Of a DNA stretch of 64,000 nt, positions 42,608-51,207 are shown one piece after another. This DNA is from Microbacterium sp. SORGH_AS_0428. GTDB lineage: Bacteria > Actinomycetota > Actinomycetes > Actinomycetales > Microbacteriaceae. A program made the position numbers and the translations under genes. The stretch's first letter is position 1, and each line of letters begins with the position of its first letter. Location: contig NZ_JAVIZT010000001.1 in assembly GCF_031453615.1 (NCBI RefSeq), forward strand, positions 62,001 to 126,000, in the 5' to 3' direction. The notes under the pieces are model-generated. The model was given only the letters and a program-made list of their open reading frames with translations, did no database searches and was not told the DNA's origin.

Positions 42608-42625
42608 CTGCCCGGTGATGGGCAG
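42608..42625 (-). promoter_or_regulatory. Hairpin between the 33-aa peptide and the 82-aa gene
   Basis: CTGCCC (42608-42613) and GGGCAG (42620-42625) form a 6-bp stem with a 6-base loop, about 20 bases after the stop of the 33-residue peptide. It could act as an attenuating or processing element within the operon leader. Confidence 0.35.
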
Positions 42626-42643
42626 ACTGATCCCCGGCGAGGG

Positions 42644-42745
42644 TCAACGAGCGGTGTGAGTGCGACCGTTCTGGAACACACCGACGGAGCGGATCGCATC
42701 GACGGCGCACGTGTTCGGCGCGGTGGTGACAAGCAGACGAGTCAT
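42644..42745 (-). CDS. 33-residue peptide at the head of the GNAT operon
   Basis: Short reading frame with ATG at 42745 and TGA at 42644-42646. The peptide reads MTRLLVTTAPNTCAVDAIRS followed by a 13-residue C-terminus with VGVFQNGR. It is preceded by AAAGGAGA seven bases upstream, among the best ribosome-binding sites in the window, and by a near-consensus promoter. That makes translation very likely. It is not hydrophobic enough for a membrane peptide, has one cysteine, and has no run of one amino acid that would mark it as a classical attenuator. It may be a functional small protein or a translated leader. Confidence 0.6.
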   Translation of the reverse strand: MTRLLVTTAPNTCAVDAIRSVGVFQNGRTHTAR

Positions 42746-42784
42746 CTTGCGATCTCCTTTCTCAACGTCGGTTGGCAGATCAGG

Positions 42785-42814
42785 ACGCTAGCGTGTCTGA
42801 GAGAGAGCTGTCAA
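42785..42814 (-). promoter_or_regulatory. Near-consensus promoter of the small-peptide/GNAT operon
   Basis: On the minus strand TTGACA (42814-42809), an 18-base spacer and TAGCGT (42790-42785). Start of transcription is expected near 42778, giving a 33-base leader. This is the only full TTGACA -35 I noticed in the window. Confidence 0.7.
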
Positions 42815-42875
42815 CATCCCGGGCGTGTCGCGCTCTCCGCCTGCGTCGCTGCCGGGCGGGAGAGGACCGCTCCGG

Positions 42876-42911
42876 TAACGTCGTGAGAAGCCCGACGACC
42901 GGAGGTCCCGC
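42876..42911 (+). promoter_or_regulatory. Promoter and ribosome-binding site of smc
   Basis: TAACGT at 42876-42881 as a -10 element; GGAGG at 42901-42905, six bases before ATG 42912. Confidence 0.5.
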
Positions 42912-45900
42912 ATGCACCTGAAGAGCGTGACGCTCAAAGGGTTCAAGTCGTTCGCGCAGCCCACGACCTTCGCCCTGGAGCCCGGTGTGACGGCCATCGT
43001 GGGGCCCAACGGATCCGGCAAGTCCAACGTCGTCGACGCCCTCGCGTGGGTCATGGGCGAGCAAGGCGCGAAGACCCTCCGCGGCGGCAAGATGGAGGAC
43101 GTCATCTTCGCCGGCACGTCCACCCGCGGGCCGCTCGGCCGCGCCGAGGTGCAGCTCACGATCGACAACGCCGACGGGGCGCTGCCGATCGAGTACGCCG
43201 AGGTGACGATCAGCAGAACGCTGTTCCGCAACGGCGCCAGCGAGTACGCGATCAACGGCCAGTCCTGTCGGCTCCTCGATGTGCAGGAGCTGCTCAGCGA
43301 CTCCGGACTCGGCCGGGAGATGCATGTCATCGTCGGGCAGGGACGCCTCGACACCGTGCTGCAGGCGAGCCCCGAGGACCGCCGCGGCTTCATCGAGGAA
43401 GCAGCCGGCATCCTGAAGCACCGTCGGCGCAAGGAGAAGACCCTCCGCAAGCTCGAGGCCATGGAGGCGAACCTCACCCGCCTCAGCGACCTCGCCGGCG
43501 AGCTGCGCCGTCAACTCAAACCCCTCGGACGCCAGGCCGACATCGCACGTGAGGCGGCGACGATCGCCGCCGTCGTCCGCGATGCGCGGGCTCGGTTGCT
43601 CGCGGATGAGCTGGTCGCCCTGCAGGCCGACCTCGCCGACTTCGCGCGCAACGAACAGGATCGCCGAGCGGAGCGAACCCTCCTGCAGGATCGTGCCGAT
43701 CACGTCAAGGCTCGTGTCACAGCCCTCGAGACGCAGGAACGCTCCGAAGCGGTGGACGCGGCGCGCCGTGTCGCCTTCGGACTCGAACAGGTGCAGGAGC
43801 GACTGCGCGGCCTGTACACGCTCGCGGGGCAACGGCTGAGCCTGCTCTCCGAGGACGAGGACTCGCTGGCGCCGGCACCCACGGTTTCGCAGGCCGCGAT
43901 CGACGAGGCTCGCGAAGAGCTCGACACGATCACGACCGGTGTCGGCGAGGCTGAGGACGCGGCCGCGGCCGCGGCGCGCGACGTGACCCGTGCGCGCGCC
44001 GAGCTCGACGCCCTCGACGCCGACATCGCGGCCCAGAGTGCTCTCGTCTCCGAACATGACATGCGGCTCACGGCGCTGCGCGGGACGGCGGAGGCCGCGG
44101 AGTCGGCCCTCGCAGCGGTGCGTGCCGCCGTCGAGCGGCAGCAGAAGGCGCTGGACGCGGCCCTCGCCCGCCGAGCCGAGGCGGAGGAGGAACTCGCCGG
44201 CGCCGACCCGGACCTGGTGCCCGAGACGTCGTCGGCAGAGCACGCCGCAGCCTACGAACAGGCACAGCGGCACGCTGCCGATGCCGAAACGGAAGTGGCC
44301 GGCATCCGGGAGCGTCTCCACGCCACCGAGCGCGAGGTCGACGCGCTCTCCGCGCAGGTGAAGACCCTGGGACGTGCGCTCGACGTGCGCACCGGTGCAT
44401 CCGAGCTCATCGCGGCCGGCGGTGACGGAGTCCGCGGGCTCGTGGGCGATGCCGTTCAGGTGACCTCCGGCTACGAAGCCGCCATCGCCGCCGCCCTGGG
44501 TGCGGTCGCCGAGGGCGTGCTGGTGGACAGCGAGGCGGATGCGCTGGATGCGGCCGCTGTCGCCCGCGGCGGAGACTTCGGCGTCGTCGACATCGTGATC
44601 GCGGAGGTGTCGGCCGCTCCGGCCGACATCCCCGACATCGAGGGCGCGGTGCGGGCAACCGACGTCATGACCGCCCCGGCGGGCGTCGCTGGCCTTCTCG
44701 CGCGGGTCGTAATCGCCGCGGACCTCCCTGCCGCGCAGGGTGTTCTCGCCTCGGCTCCCGAGCTCACGGTCGTGACGCGCACGGGCGAGATCGTCACGCG
44801 CTTCTCGGTGCGCGCGGGCAGCGGCCAGGGGCGCTCCCGGCTCGAGCTCGCGGCCGAGCGTGATTCGGCCGCGGAGCGACTCGGCGAGCTCCAGGTCGTC
44901 GCCGACTCCCTCCGCGAAGCTCTCTCCGATCAGACGCGCGCGCTCCAGGAGGCGCGCGCCCGCACCAAGCACACCCTCGACGCGCTGCGCTCCCACGACG
45001 CCGCACTCGCGGCGCACGCTGAGAAGGTCAACCGGGCGACGGTCCGGCACGAAGCCGCTGCGGCGGAGTGCGAGCGGCTCACACAGACGCTGCGCCAGGC
45101 ACAGGCGGCGGTCGCCGAGGCCGAGGACTCGGCGCGTGTCGCCGCGGACCGGTTGGCGTCCGCGCAGGAGGCGCCGCGCCCGATCCTGGACGCGTCGGCC
45201 CGCGACGGCATGCTCGCCGCGCTCGACGCCGCGCGCGACGGCGAGATGCGCGCCCGTTTGGATGTGGAGACTCTTCGCGAGCGCATTCGCGCGGGCGAGG
45301 CGCGCATCGCTCAGCTGGAGCGCCAACGTGAACGCGAACGTGCGGCTGCGGAGGAGGCGGCGCGCCGCGCGGTGATCCGACGGCGTCAGCGCGACATCGC
45401 GGCATCCGTCGCCGCTCAACTACCGGCGCTGCTGGACTCGGTCGACCGCTCGGTGTCGCAGGCACGCGTGGAACTCGCCGCGGCGGAGTCTGCGCGCACG
45501 GCCGTGACGGCAGAACTGTCCGAGGCGCGACGCGAGGAGGCTGCGCTGCGCGAGCGGTTGAGCGGACTCACGGAGAGCGTGCACGGACTCGAGCTGCGCA
45601 TCCACGAGAAGAAGCTCCACGTCGGCTCGCTGCGTGAGAGGGTGCAGAGCGAGCTCGGTCTGGACGAGAACATTCTCATAGCGGAATATGGCCCGGATCA
45701 GCTCATCCCCGACGACTCGGCCGAGCCGAGCGAGGACGGCGATCAGCCCCTGGTCCCGTTCGATCGCAGCCAGCAACGCAAGCGTCTCCAAGAAGCCGAG
45801 CGCAAGCTCGCCCAGCTCGGCCGCGTCAACCCGCTCGCGCTCGAGGAGTTCGCAGCCCTCGAACAGCGCCACACGTTCCTCACGGAGCAGCTCGCTGATC

Positions 45901-46424
45901 TGACGCAGACGCGCAAGGACCTGCTCACCATCATCGAGGAGCTCGACGAGCGGATGCGGTCGATCTTCCTCGAGGCTTTCGAGGACACCCGCGTGGCCTT
46001 CACCGAGGTGTTCCCGCTCCTGTTCCCCGGCGGCACCGGCAGCATCGCCCTGACGGATCCCGACAACCCGCTCACGACCGGAATCGACGTCTCGGTGCGG
46101 CCCGTCGGCAAGAAGGTCGAGCGGTTGTCCCTGCTCTCCGGCGGGGAGCGCTCGCTCGCAGCGGTCGCGCTGCTGGTGGCGATCTTCAGGGCGCGGCCCA
46201 GTCCCTTCTACATCCTCGACGAGGTCGAAGCGGCGCTCGACGACGCGAATCTCGGTCGCCTGCTGACGGTGTTCGAGCAGCTGCGCGCGTCCAGCCAGCT
46301 GATCGTCATCACGCACCAGAAACGGACGATGGAGATCGCCGATGCGCTCTACGGCGTCTCCATGCGTCAGGACGGCGTCTCGGCCGTCGTGGGCCAGCGG
46401 GTGCGCGAGCGCGAATCCGCGTGA
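42912..46424 (+). CDS. smc: Chromosome segregation protein SMC
   Basis: 1170-residue condensin ATPase. N-terminal head with MHLKSVTLKGFKSFAQPT and Walker A GPNGSGKSNVVDALAWVMGEQ; long alanine- and glutamate-rich coiled coils at about 170-500 and 680-1000; hinge domain around 510-660 (GVRGLVGDAVQVTSGYEAAIAAALG); C-terminal head with signature LSLLSGGERSLAAVALL and Walker B PFYILDEVEAALDD. It compacts and segregates chromosomes with ScpA/B, which are not encoded here. Followed by ftsY, as in most actinobacteria. Confidence 0.97.
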   Translation: MHLKSVTLKGFKSFAQPTTFALEPGVTAIVGPNGSGKSNVVDALAWVMGEQGAKTLRGGKMEDVIFAGTSTRGPLGRAEVQLTIDNADGALPIEYAEVTISRTLFRNGASEYAINGQSCRLLDVQELLSDSGLGREMHVIVGQGRLDTVLQASPEDRRGFIEEAAGILKHRRRKEKTLRKLEAMEANLTRLSDLAGELRRQLKPLGRQADIAREAATIAAVVRDARARLLADELVALQADLADFARNEQDRRAERTLLQDRADHVKARVTALETQERSEAVDAARRVAFGLEQVQERLRGLYTLAGQRLSLLSEDEDSLAPAPTVSQAAIDEAREELDTITTGVGEAEDAAAAAARDVTRARAELDALDADIAAQSALVSEHDMRLTALRGTAEAAESALAAVRAAVERQQKALDAALARRAEAEEELAGADPDLVPETSSAEHAAAYEQAQRHAADAETEVAGIRERLHATEREVDALSAQVKTLGRALDVRTGASELIAAGGDGVRGLVGDAVQVTSGYEAAIAAALGAVAEGVLVDSEADALDAAAVARGGDFGVVDIVIAEVSAAPADIPDIEGAVRATDVMTAPAGVAGLLARVVIAADLPAAQGVLASAPELTVVTRTGEIVTRFSVRAGSGQGRSRLELAAERDSAAERLGELQVVADSLREALSDQTRALQEARARTKHTLDALRSHDAALAAHAEKVNRATVRHEAAAAECERLTQTLRQAQAAVAEAEDSARVAADRLASAQEAPRPILDASARDGMLAALDAARDGEMRARLDVETLRERIRAGEARIAQLERQRERERAAAEEAARRAVIRRRQRDIAASVAAQLPALLDSVDRSVSQARVELAAAESARTAVTAELSEARREEAALRERLSGLTESVHGLELRIHEKKLHVGSLRERVQSELGLDENILIAEYGPDQLIPDDSAEPSEDGDQPLVPFDRSQQRKRLQEAERKLAQLGRVNPLALEEFAALEQRHTFLTEQLADLTQTRKDLLTIIEELDERMRSIFLEAFEDTRVAFTEVFPLLFPGGTGSIALTDPDNPLTTGIDVSVRPVGKKVERLSLLSGGERSLAAVALLVAIFRARPSPFYILDEVEAALDDANLGRLLTVFEQLRASSQLIVITHQKRTMEIADALYGVSMRQDGVSAVVGQRVRERESA

Positions 46425-46435
46425 GCCCGGCCGCG

Positions 46436-46447
46436 TAGGCTGGTGGC
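46436..46447 (+). promoter_or_regulatory. Leaderless -10 element TAGGCT of ftsY
   Basis: TAGGCT at 46436-46441, six bases, ATG at 46448. Confidence 0.6.
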
Positions 46448-47320
46448 ATGGCCGAGAGATCGTGGTCGCTGGGGCGTGCCCTGCGAGGGATGTTCGTCAA
46501 GCCCGTCATCGACGAGAGCACGTGGGAGGACCTCGAGACGGCTCTGCTCACGGCCGACTTCGGTCCCGATGTGACCGAGCGTCTCATCGACGAGCTGCGC
46601 GAGAAGGTCGATCGGTACCGCACCACCGACCCGAAGGATCTCCAGCGCATGCTGCGCGAGACCCTCGAGGAGCACTTCGCGAAGTTCGACTCCACGCTCC
46701 GGCTCACCGAGCGTCCGGCCGTCGTGCTCGTCGTCGGTGTCAACGGCGTGGGCAAGACGACCACCATCGGCAAGTTCGCGAACTTCCTGCGCCGCTACGA
46801 CCGTTCGGTCGTCGTCGGCGCTGCCGACACCTTCCGCGCCGCCGCCGTCGACCAGCTGGCGACGTGGGCCGAGCGTGGGGGAGCATCCATCGTGCGCCCC
46901 CAGCAGGAGGGGCAGGATCCGGCATCCGTCGCCTTCCAGACCGTGGCCCACGCGATCGAGACGGGTACCGAGATCGTCCTCGTCGACACCGCTGGACGCC
47001 TGCACACCAAGGGCGGTCTCATGGACGAGCTCGGCAAGATCAAACGCGTCATCGAGAAGCAGGCCCCCATCAGCGAGGTGCTGCTCGTGCTCGACGCGAC
47101 GACGGGCCAGAACGGCCTCATGCAGGCCGAGGCGTTCCTGGAGCAGGCAGGTGTCACGGGGCTCGTGCTCACCAAGCTCGACGGCTCGGCCAAGGGTGGA
47201 TTCGTGCTGGCCGTGCAGGAGCGCACCGGCATCCCGGTCAAGCTGCTGGGTCAGGGCGAGGGCATCGGCGACCTCACCGGATTCACGCCCCACGTCTTCG
47301 TCGAGCAGCTCGTCTCCTGA
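46448..47320 (+). CDS. ftsY: Signal recognition particle receptor FtsY
   Basis: 290-residue SRP-type GTPase that docks ribosome-nascent chain complexes at the membrane. N domain at 1-95; G1 motif GVNGVGKTTTIGKFANFLRR near residue 98; DTAGRLHTKGGLMDEL (G3); TKLDGSAKGG (G4); GQGEGIGDLTGFTPHVFVEQL at the end. The N-terminal acidic A domain of E. coli FtsY is missing, as in many Gram-positives. Its partner Ffh is encoded at 53592-55133. Confidence 0.96.
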   Translation: MAERSWSLGRALRGMFVKPVIDESTWEDLETALLTADFGPDVTERLIDELREKVDRYRTTDPKDLQRMLRETLEEHFAKFDSTLRLTERPAVVLVVGVNGVGKTTTIGKFANFLRRYDRSVVVGAADTFRAAAVDQLATWAERGGASIVRPQQEGQDPASVAFQTVAHAIETGTEIVLVDTAGRLHTKGGLMDELGKIKRVIEKQAPISEVLLVLDATTGQNGLMQAEAFLEQAGVTGLVLTKLDGSAKGGFVLAVQERTGIPVKLLGQGEGIGDLTGFTPHVFVEQLVS

Positions 47321-47369
47321 GCCGCGCGCCGGACTACCGCCTGGCGGGTCGGGCTGGTTTCATTGACTC

Positions 47370-47870
47370 ATGGCGATCGAGCACGATTTCTTCGGACTTC
47401 TGGAATCCGGACCGGACGGGTCCATCTTCTGGTCCGAGAACGTCGAGTTCGGCGACCAGAGCGTGACGGTCGATCTGACGGCTCCCGACCAGGAGGACGT
47501 CTCGGTCGCGGCCCTCGACGTCGCCGCCTCCCTCATCTCATCGCTCGAGCAGCTCGATCTGCTGGCCCGCAACGCCATGATCGGTGAGCTCGACGACCGC
47601 ACCAGCGAGGTGACGGAGTACATCCTGCAGCAGCAGGACACCTTCGGCGAGGACATCACCGATCTCCTCGTGGACATCTCCGGCGACGTCCACGTCGACG
47701 TCATCCGTTCGCTTCAGCTGACCAGCATGACGATCCTCGCCGACGAGCACGGCGGTTCGGATCCGTTCGCCGTCCTCGAGTACGCGCTGGACGCCGACGC
47801 GACCGATGACGTCCTTCTGGTGAACCTCGACTCCGACGGGGCAGTGCTCTCGGTCACCAGCGCCGACTGA
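47370..47870 (+). CDS. DUF2004-like hypothetical protein (166 aa)
   Basis: 166-residue acidic soluble protein: MAIEHDFFGLLESGPDGSIF, then GDQSVTVDLTAPDQEDVSVAALDVAASLI, ARNAMIGELDDRTSEVTEYILQQQ and DLLVDISGDVHVDVIRSLQLTSMTI. The pattern resembles the DUF2004 family of small cytoplasmic proteins, sometimes described among immunity-like folds; I hold this loosely. No toxin gene is adjacent. It stands between ftsY and the convergent transporter operon. Confidence 0.7.
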   Translation: MAIEHDFFGLLESGPDGSIFWSENVEFGDQSVTVDLTAPDQEDVSVAALDVAASLISSLEQLDLLARNAMIGELDDRTSEVTEYILQQQDTFGEDITDLLVDISGDVHVDVIRSLQLTSMTILADEHGGSDPFAVLEYALDADATDDVLLVNLDSDGAVLSVTSAD

Positions 47871-47872
47871 GC

Positions 47873-49369
47873 TCACGCCTGCGGCGCGCTGGACGCCGCC
47901 GCGATCAGCTCGCGGGTGAACGGATGCCGTGCGCCGGTGAACACCGCTTCTGTCGCCCCTTCCTCGACGACGCGGCCGGCCGACATCACGAGCACGCGAT
48001 CGCTGACGCGTCGCACGACTGCGAGGTCGTGCGAGATGAAGACGACGGCGGTCCCCACCGTCGCCGGCAGAGTGAGGATGAGCTCGAGGATGCCGGCCTG
48101 CGTCGCGACGTCCAGTGCGGAGACGGGCTCGTCGCACACCAGGATGTCGGGGGAGGCGGCGAGGGTGCGTGCGATGGCGACGCGCTGACGCTGTCCGCCG
48201 GACAACGTCGCCGGACGTCGATGCAGCAGCGCGGGGTCCAGCCCCACCCGTTCGAGGAGCTGTCGAGGAGGGGGCGAGGTGGCAGAGGACGAGGCCGTCA
48301 GGATGCGCTCCACGCTCCAGCGAGGGTCGAAGCTGCCCGCGGGGTCCTGCGGGACGAGGCGGATGCGCGGTGCGGGCGTTCCGAGCGCGATCGTGCCGGT
48401 GTCCGGATGCTCTGCGCCCACCAGCAGCCGGGCCAGGGTCGTCTTTCCCGACCCGGACGCGCCGACCACGCCCACGACCTCGCCCGCATGGATGCGGAGG
48501 TCGACGTCCGAGAGTGCAGCGACCGAGCGATAGGCACGCCCCAGGCCCTCCGCACTCAGCAGCATGCGGCCCCCCGGCCGCGCGGCGACCGACTTCGGAC
48601 CACGTGGCGCTGCGGCGAGCAGTGCACGTGTCGCCTCGTGGCGCGGTGCGGACAGCACCTGAGCCGTCGGTCCCTTCTCCACCACGACGCCGTGTTCCAG
48701 AACGGCCACTCGGTCGGACACGCGGGCGACGGCTGCGAGGTCGTGACTGATCAGAAGGACCGCTCGACCCTCGTCGCGGAGGCGGGCGAGGAGATCCAGC
48801 ACGTGCACCGCCACGGTGGCGTCGAGCGCCGTCGTCGGCTCGTCGGCGATGAGGATGTCCGCACCGCCCGCCATCGCCGAGGCGATGAGGGCGCGCTGCC
48901 GCATCCCGCCGGAGAGCTCGCCCGAGCGACGGGACAGCAGTGCCGCGGGCTCCGGGAGTCCTGCGTCGGCGAGAGCCGTCACGACGCGCTCGCGTCGGAG
49001 GGAGTGCGGGACCCCGCGTAGCGCGAGTGTCTCCGCGACCTCCGCCTGAATCGTCCGGAGCGGGTCGAGGGATTGGAGGGCGTCCTGCAGCACGAGCGCG
49101 ACGTCGCGCCCCCGCATCCGTCGCCAGTCGCGCCGTCCCGCGCGCCTCGCATCGCGCCCCGCGACGTCGAACCGCGCTGCGGACACCGAGGCCCCGCTCT
49201 GCTCCTGCGTGAAGCCGAGGAGCGTGCGTGCCAGCACGGACTTGCCGGCGCCGGAGGATCCGACGATCGCGACGATCTCGCCCGGGTCGACGTCGAGGTC
49301 GATGTCCTGCAGGACGTCGCCGGCGCCGGGGAGGGCGACCCGCAATCCCCGCACGTGCAGCCCGCTCAT
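47873..49369 (-). CDS. Dipeptide/nickel-type ABC transporter ATPase, DppD-DppF fusion
   Basis: 498-residue protein with two ABC ATPase domains in one chain. Domain 1: Walker A GSSGAGKSVLARTLLG (about residue 38), LSGGMRQRALIASAM, ADEPTTALD. Domain 2 from about residue 265: Walker A GASGSGKTTLARLLVG, LVPQDPAGSFDPRW Q-loop, LSGGQRQRVAIARTL, CDEPVSALD. The C-terminal region ends VFTGARHPFTRELIAAA, typical of OppD/DppF. ATG at 49369 overlaps the upstream permease gene by four bases. It drives uptake by the DppBC permeases and the lipoprotein encoded behind it. Confidence 0.93.
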   Translation of the reverse strand: MSGLHVRGLRVALPGAGDVLQDIDLDVDPGEIVAIVGSSGAGKSVLARTLLGFTQEQSGASVSAARFDVAGRDARRAGRRDWRRMRGRDVALVLQDALQSLDPLRTIQAEVAETLALRGVPHSLRRERVVTALADAGLPEPAALLSRRSGELSGGMRQRALIASAMAGGADILIADEPTTALDATVAVHVLDLLARLRDEGRAVLLISHDLAAVARVSDRVAVLEHGVVVEKGPTAQVLSAPRHEATRALLAAAPRGPKSVAARPGGRMLLSAEGLGRAYRSVAALSDVDLRIHAGEVVGVVGASGSGKTTLARLLVGAEHPDTGTIALGTPAPRIRLVPQDPAGSFDPRWSVERILTASSSATSPPPRQLLERVGLDPALLHRRPATLSGGQRQRVAIARTLAASPDILVCDEPVSALDVATQAGILELILTLPATVGTAVVFISHDLAVVRRVSDRVLVMSAGRVVEEGATEAVFTGARHPFTRELIAAASSAPQA

Positions 49370-50217
49370 GCGTGCACTCCGCCGGCCAGGCGCCGCCCGA
49401 CCGCCGTCAGTACGGCGGCGGTGGCGACGATCGCGAGTCCGGGAAAGACCGTGAGCCACCAGGCGCTGGCGATGTAGACGCGCCCGGCGTTGAGCATCGC
49501 CCCCCATTCCGGCGAGGGCGGAAGCGCACCGAGCCCGAGGAAGCTGAGCGCGGAGACCCAGACGATCGCCTGGCCCACACCGAGGGTGGCGACCGAGACG
49601 AGCGGCCAGAGTGCGTTGGGCGCGACGTGCCGAAGAAAGATGCGAGCCGCCCCGGCCTGTTCGAGGCGGGCGTACTCGACGTATCCGCTGCGCGCGACCT
49701 GCCGCACCTGCGTGCGCAGCATCCGTGCGTAACCCGGTGTCGTCGCCAGCCCGATCGCCACCACCGAGGCCGTGGTCCCCGGGCCCGCCACCGCCACGAG
49801 CAGGAGGGCCATGACGAGCGTCGGGAGCGCGAAGAGCACTTCGATGATCCGCGACAGCGCCGCATCCAGCCACCGCGGTCCGAGGCCGGCGGTGAAGCCC
49901 AGCACGAGGCCCACACCCACGCCGATCGCGGTCGCGGCGGCGCCGACACCTGCGGATGCGGCGGCCCCGTGCACGACGCGCGTGTACAGATCGCGTCCCG
50001 ACTCGTCCGTCCCGAACAGGTGCGAAGGGCTGGGCGGGCGCAATGCCTCGGCCGGGGCGATCGCGAGCGGATCGCCCGGGGCCAGGAGGCCGGGCCAGAC
50101 GATCGCCACGATCAACACGCCGAGGCCGATCAGTGCCGCGATGCCTGCCGCACCCCACGCCCAGACGAACGCTCTGACGGCGCCTGCCCGGGCGTTCGTC
50201 GAGGTCGCGATGCTCAT
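49366..50217 (-). CDS. Dipeptide-type ABC transporter permease (DppC)
   Basis: 283-residue membrane permease. HLFGTDESGRDLYTRVVHGA near residue 70 is the DppC/OppC signature; the EAA loop is AARIFLRHVAPNALWPLVSVATLGVGQAIVWVSALSFLGLG. About six hydrophobic helices, with the first at 17-45. ATG 50217 overlaps the DppB gene and its stop overlaps the ATPase gene. Confidence 0.93.
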   Translation of the reverse strand: MSIATSTNARAGAVRAFVWAWGAAGIAALIGLGVLIVAIVWPGLLAPGDPLAIAPAEALRPPSPSHLFGTDESGRDLYTRVVHGAAASAGVGAAATAIGVGVGLVLGFTAGLGPRWLDAALSRIIEVLFALPTLVMALLLVAVAGPGTTASVVAIGLATTPGYARMLRTQVRQVARSGYVEYARLEQAGAARIFLRHVAPNALWPLVSVATLGVGQAIVWVSALSFLGLGALPPSPEWGAMLNAGRVYIASAWWLTVFPGLAIVATAAVLTAVGRRLAGGVHA

Positions 50218-51200
50218 GCGCCGACCGCCACGGTCACAGCACGCAGCGACCGGGGGCGACGGCCGCGCAGGCGGGGATCGACGAGGAGCTCCGCCGCATC
50301 CGTCAGCGTGACCACGACGATGTAGATGAGAGCGACCACGACGACGGCGCCGATCACGAGCGGGACGTCGCGGGCGGTGGCCGCGTCGATGAGCAGGCGT
50401 CCGAGACCGGGGCGAGCGAAGAGCGCCTCGACCACGACGGCACCGGAGAGGAGGCTGCCGTACGCCCAGCCGGAGAGCGCGAGCGCGGGAAGCGCAGCGT
50501 GCCGCAGCGTGTGCCGCAGCAGCACCCGCACCTCGGAGGCGCCTCGGCTGCGAGCCGTCGTCGCGAAGGGTGCGGCGTCGGCGCTGGCGAGCGAGTCGCG
50601 CATGACCTGCGCGAGGAAGCCGGCGATCGGAACGGCGAGCGTGACGACCGGGAGCACGAGGCCGGCGGGGTCGGCGCCGAGGCTCGTCGCGGGCAGGACG
50701 CGCCAGGTCGCTGCGAACAGCAGGATCAGCACCGCCCCCAGCCAGAACTGGGGCATCACGGTGGCGACCGTCTCGACGGAGCGCAGGACCGTGGACACGA
50801 CCCGCGCCGCCCGCCCGCGCACCACCGTCACGATGACCGCCCCGATCAACGCCAGCAGCCACGCGAGCACAAGGGCGAGGGTTGCGAGCAGGAGGGTGGA
50901 GGGCAGCTGCGCGGCGATGAGCTCGCCGACGGGCTGCTTTCTGGCGTAGGAATCGCCCAGCTGCAGGGTCGCGATGCGCCCCAGCTGCAGCAGGTACTGG
51001 ACGATCAGCGGCTGATCGAGCGCGTAGGTGCGGGTGGCCGCCGCCACGGTGTCTTGCCCCGCCTGGGATCCCGGGCCGCCGAGGATCGCCTCGAGCGGGT
51101 CGCCGGAGGCGCGCAGCGCGAAGAACACCACGGTGGCGACCAGCCACACCACCAGCAGCGCCGATCCGACGCGCGCCGCCACCCAGCGAAGCACCCGCAC
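50214..51200 (-). CDS. Dipeptide-type ABC transporter permease (DppB)
   Basis: 328-residue membrane permease. MRVLRWVAARVGSALLVVWLVATVVFFALRASGDPLEAI is the DppB/NikB opening helix; LDQPLIVQYLLQLGRIATLQLGDSYARKQPV is the typical periplasmic loop; the EAA-type loop is ASEVRVLLRHTLRHAALPALALSGWAYGSLLSGAVVVEALFARPGLGRLLIDA. Six helices. ATGA overlap with dppC. Confidence 0.93.
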   Translation of the reverse strand: MRVLRWVAARVGSALLVVWLVATVVFFALRASGDPLEAILGGPGSQAGQDTVAAATRTYALDQPLIVQYLLQLGRIATLQLGDSYARKQPVGELIAAQLPSTLLLATLALVLAWLLALIGAVIVTVVRGRAARVVSTVLRSVETVATVMPQFWLGAVLILLFAATWRVLPATSLGADPAGLVLPVVTLAVPIAGFLAQVMRDSLASADAAPFATTARSRGASEVRVLLRHTLRHAALPALALSGWAYGSLLSGAVVVEALFARPGLGRLLIDAATARDVPLVIGAVVVVALIYIVVVTLTDAAELLVDPRLRGRRPRSLRAVTVAVGA

Positions 51201-51207
51201 CGAGCGC

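Noticed and set aside
42780..45419. Long minus-strand open frame opposite smc
   Set aside because: Composition is a mirror of smc codons and no protein family is visible; smc is unambiguous.
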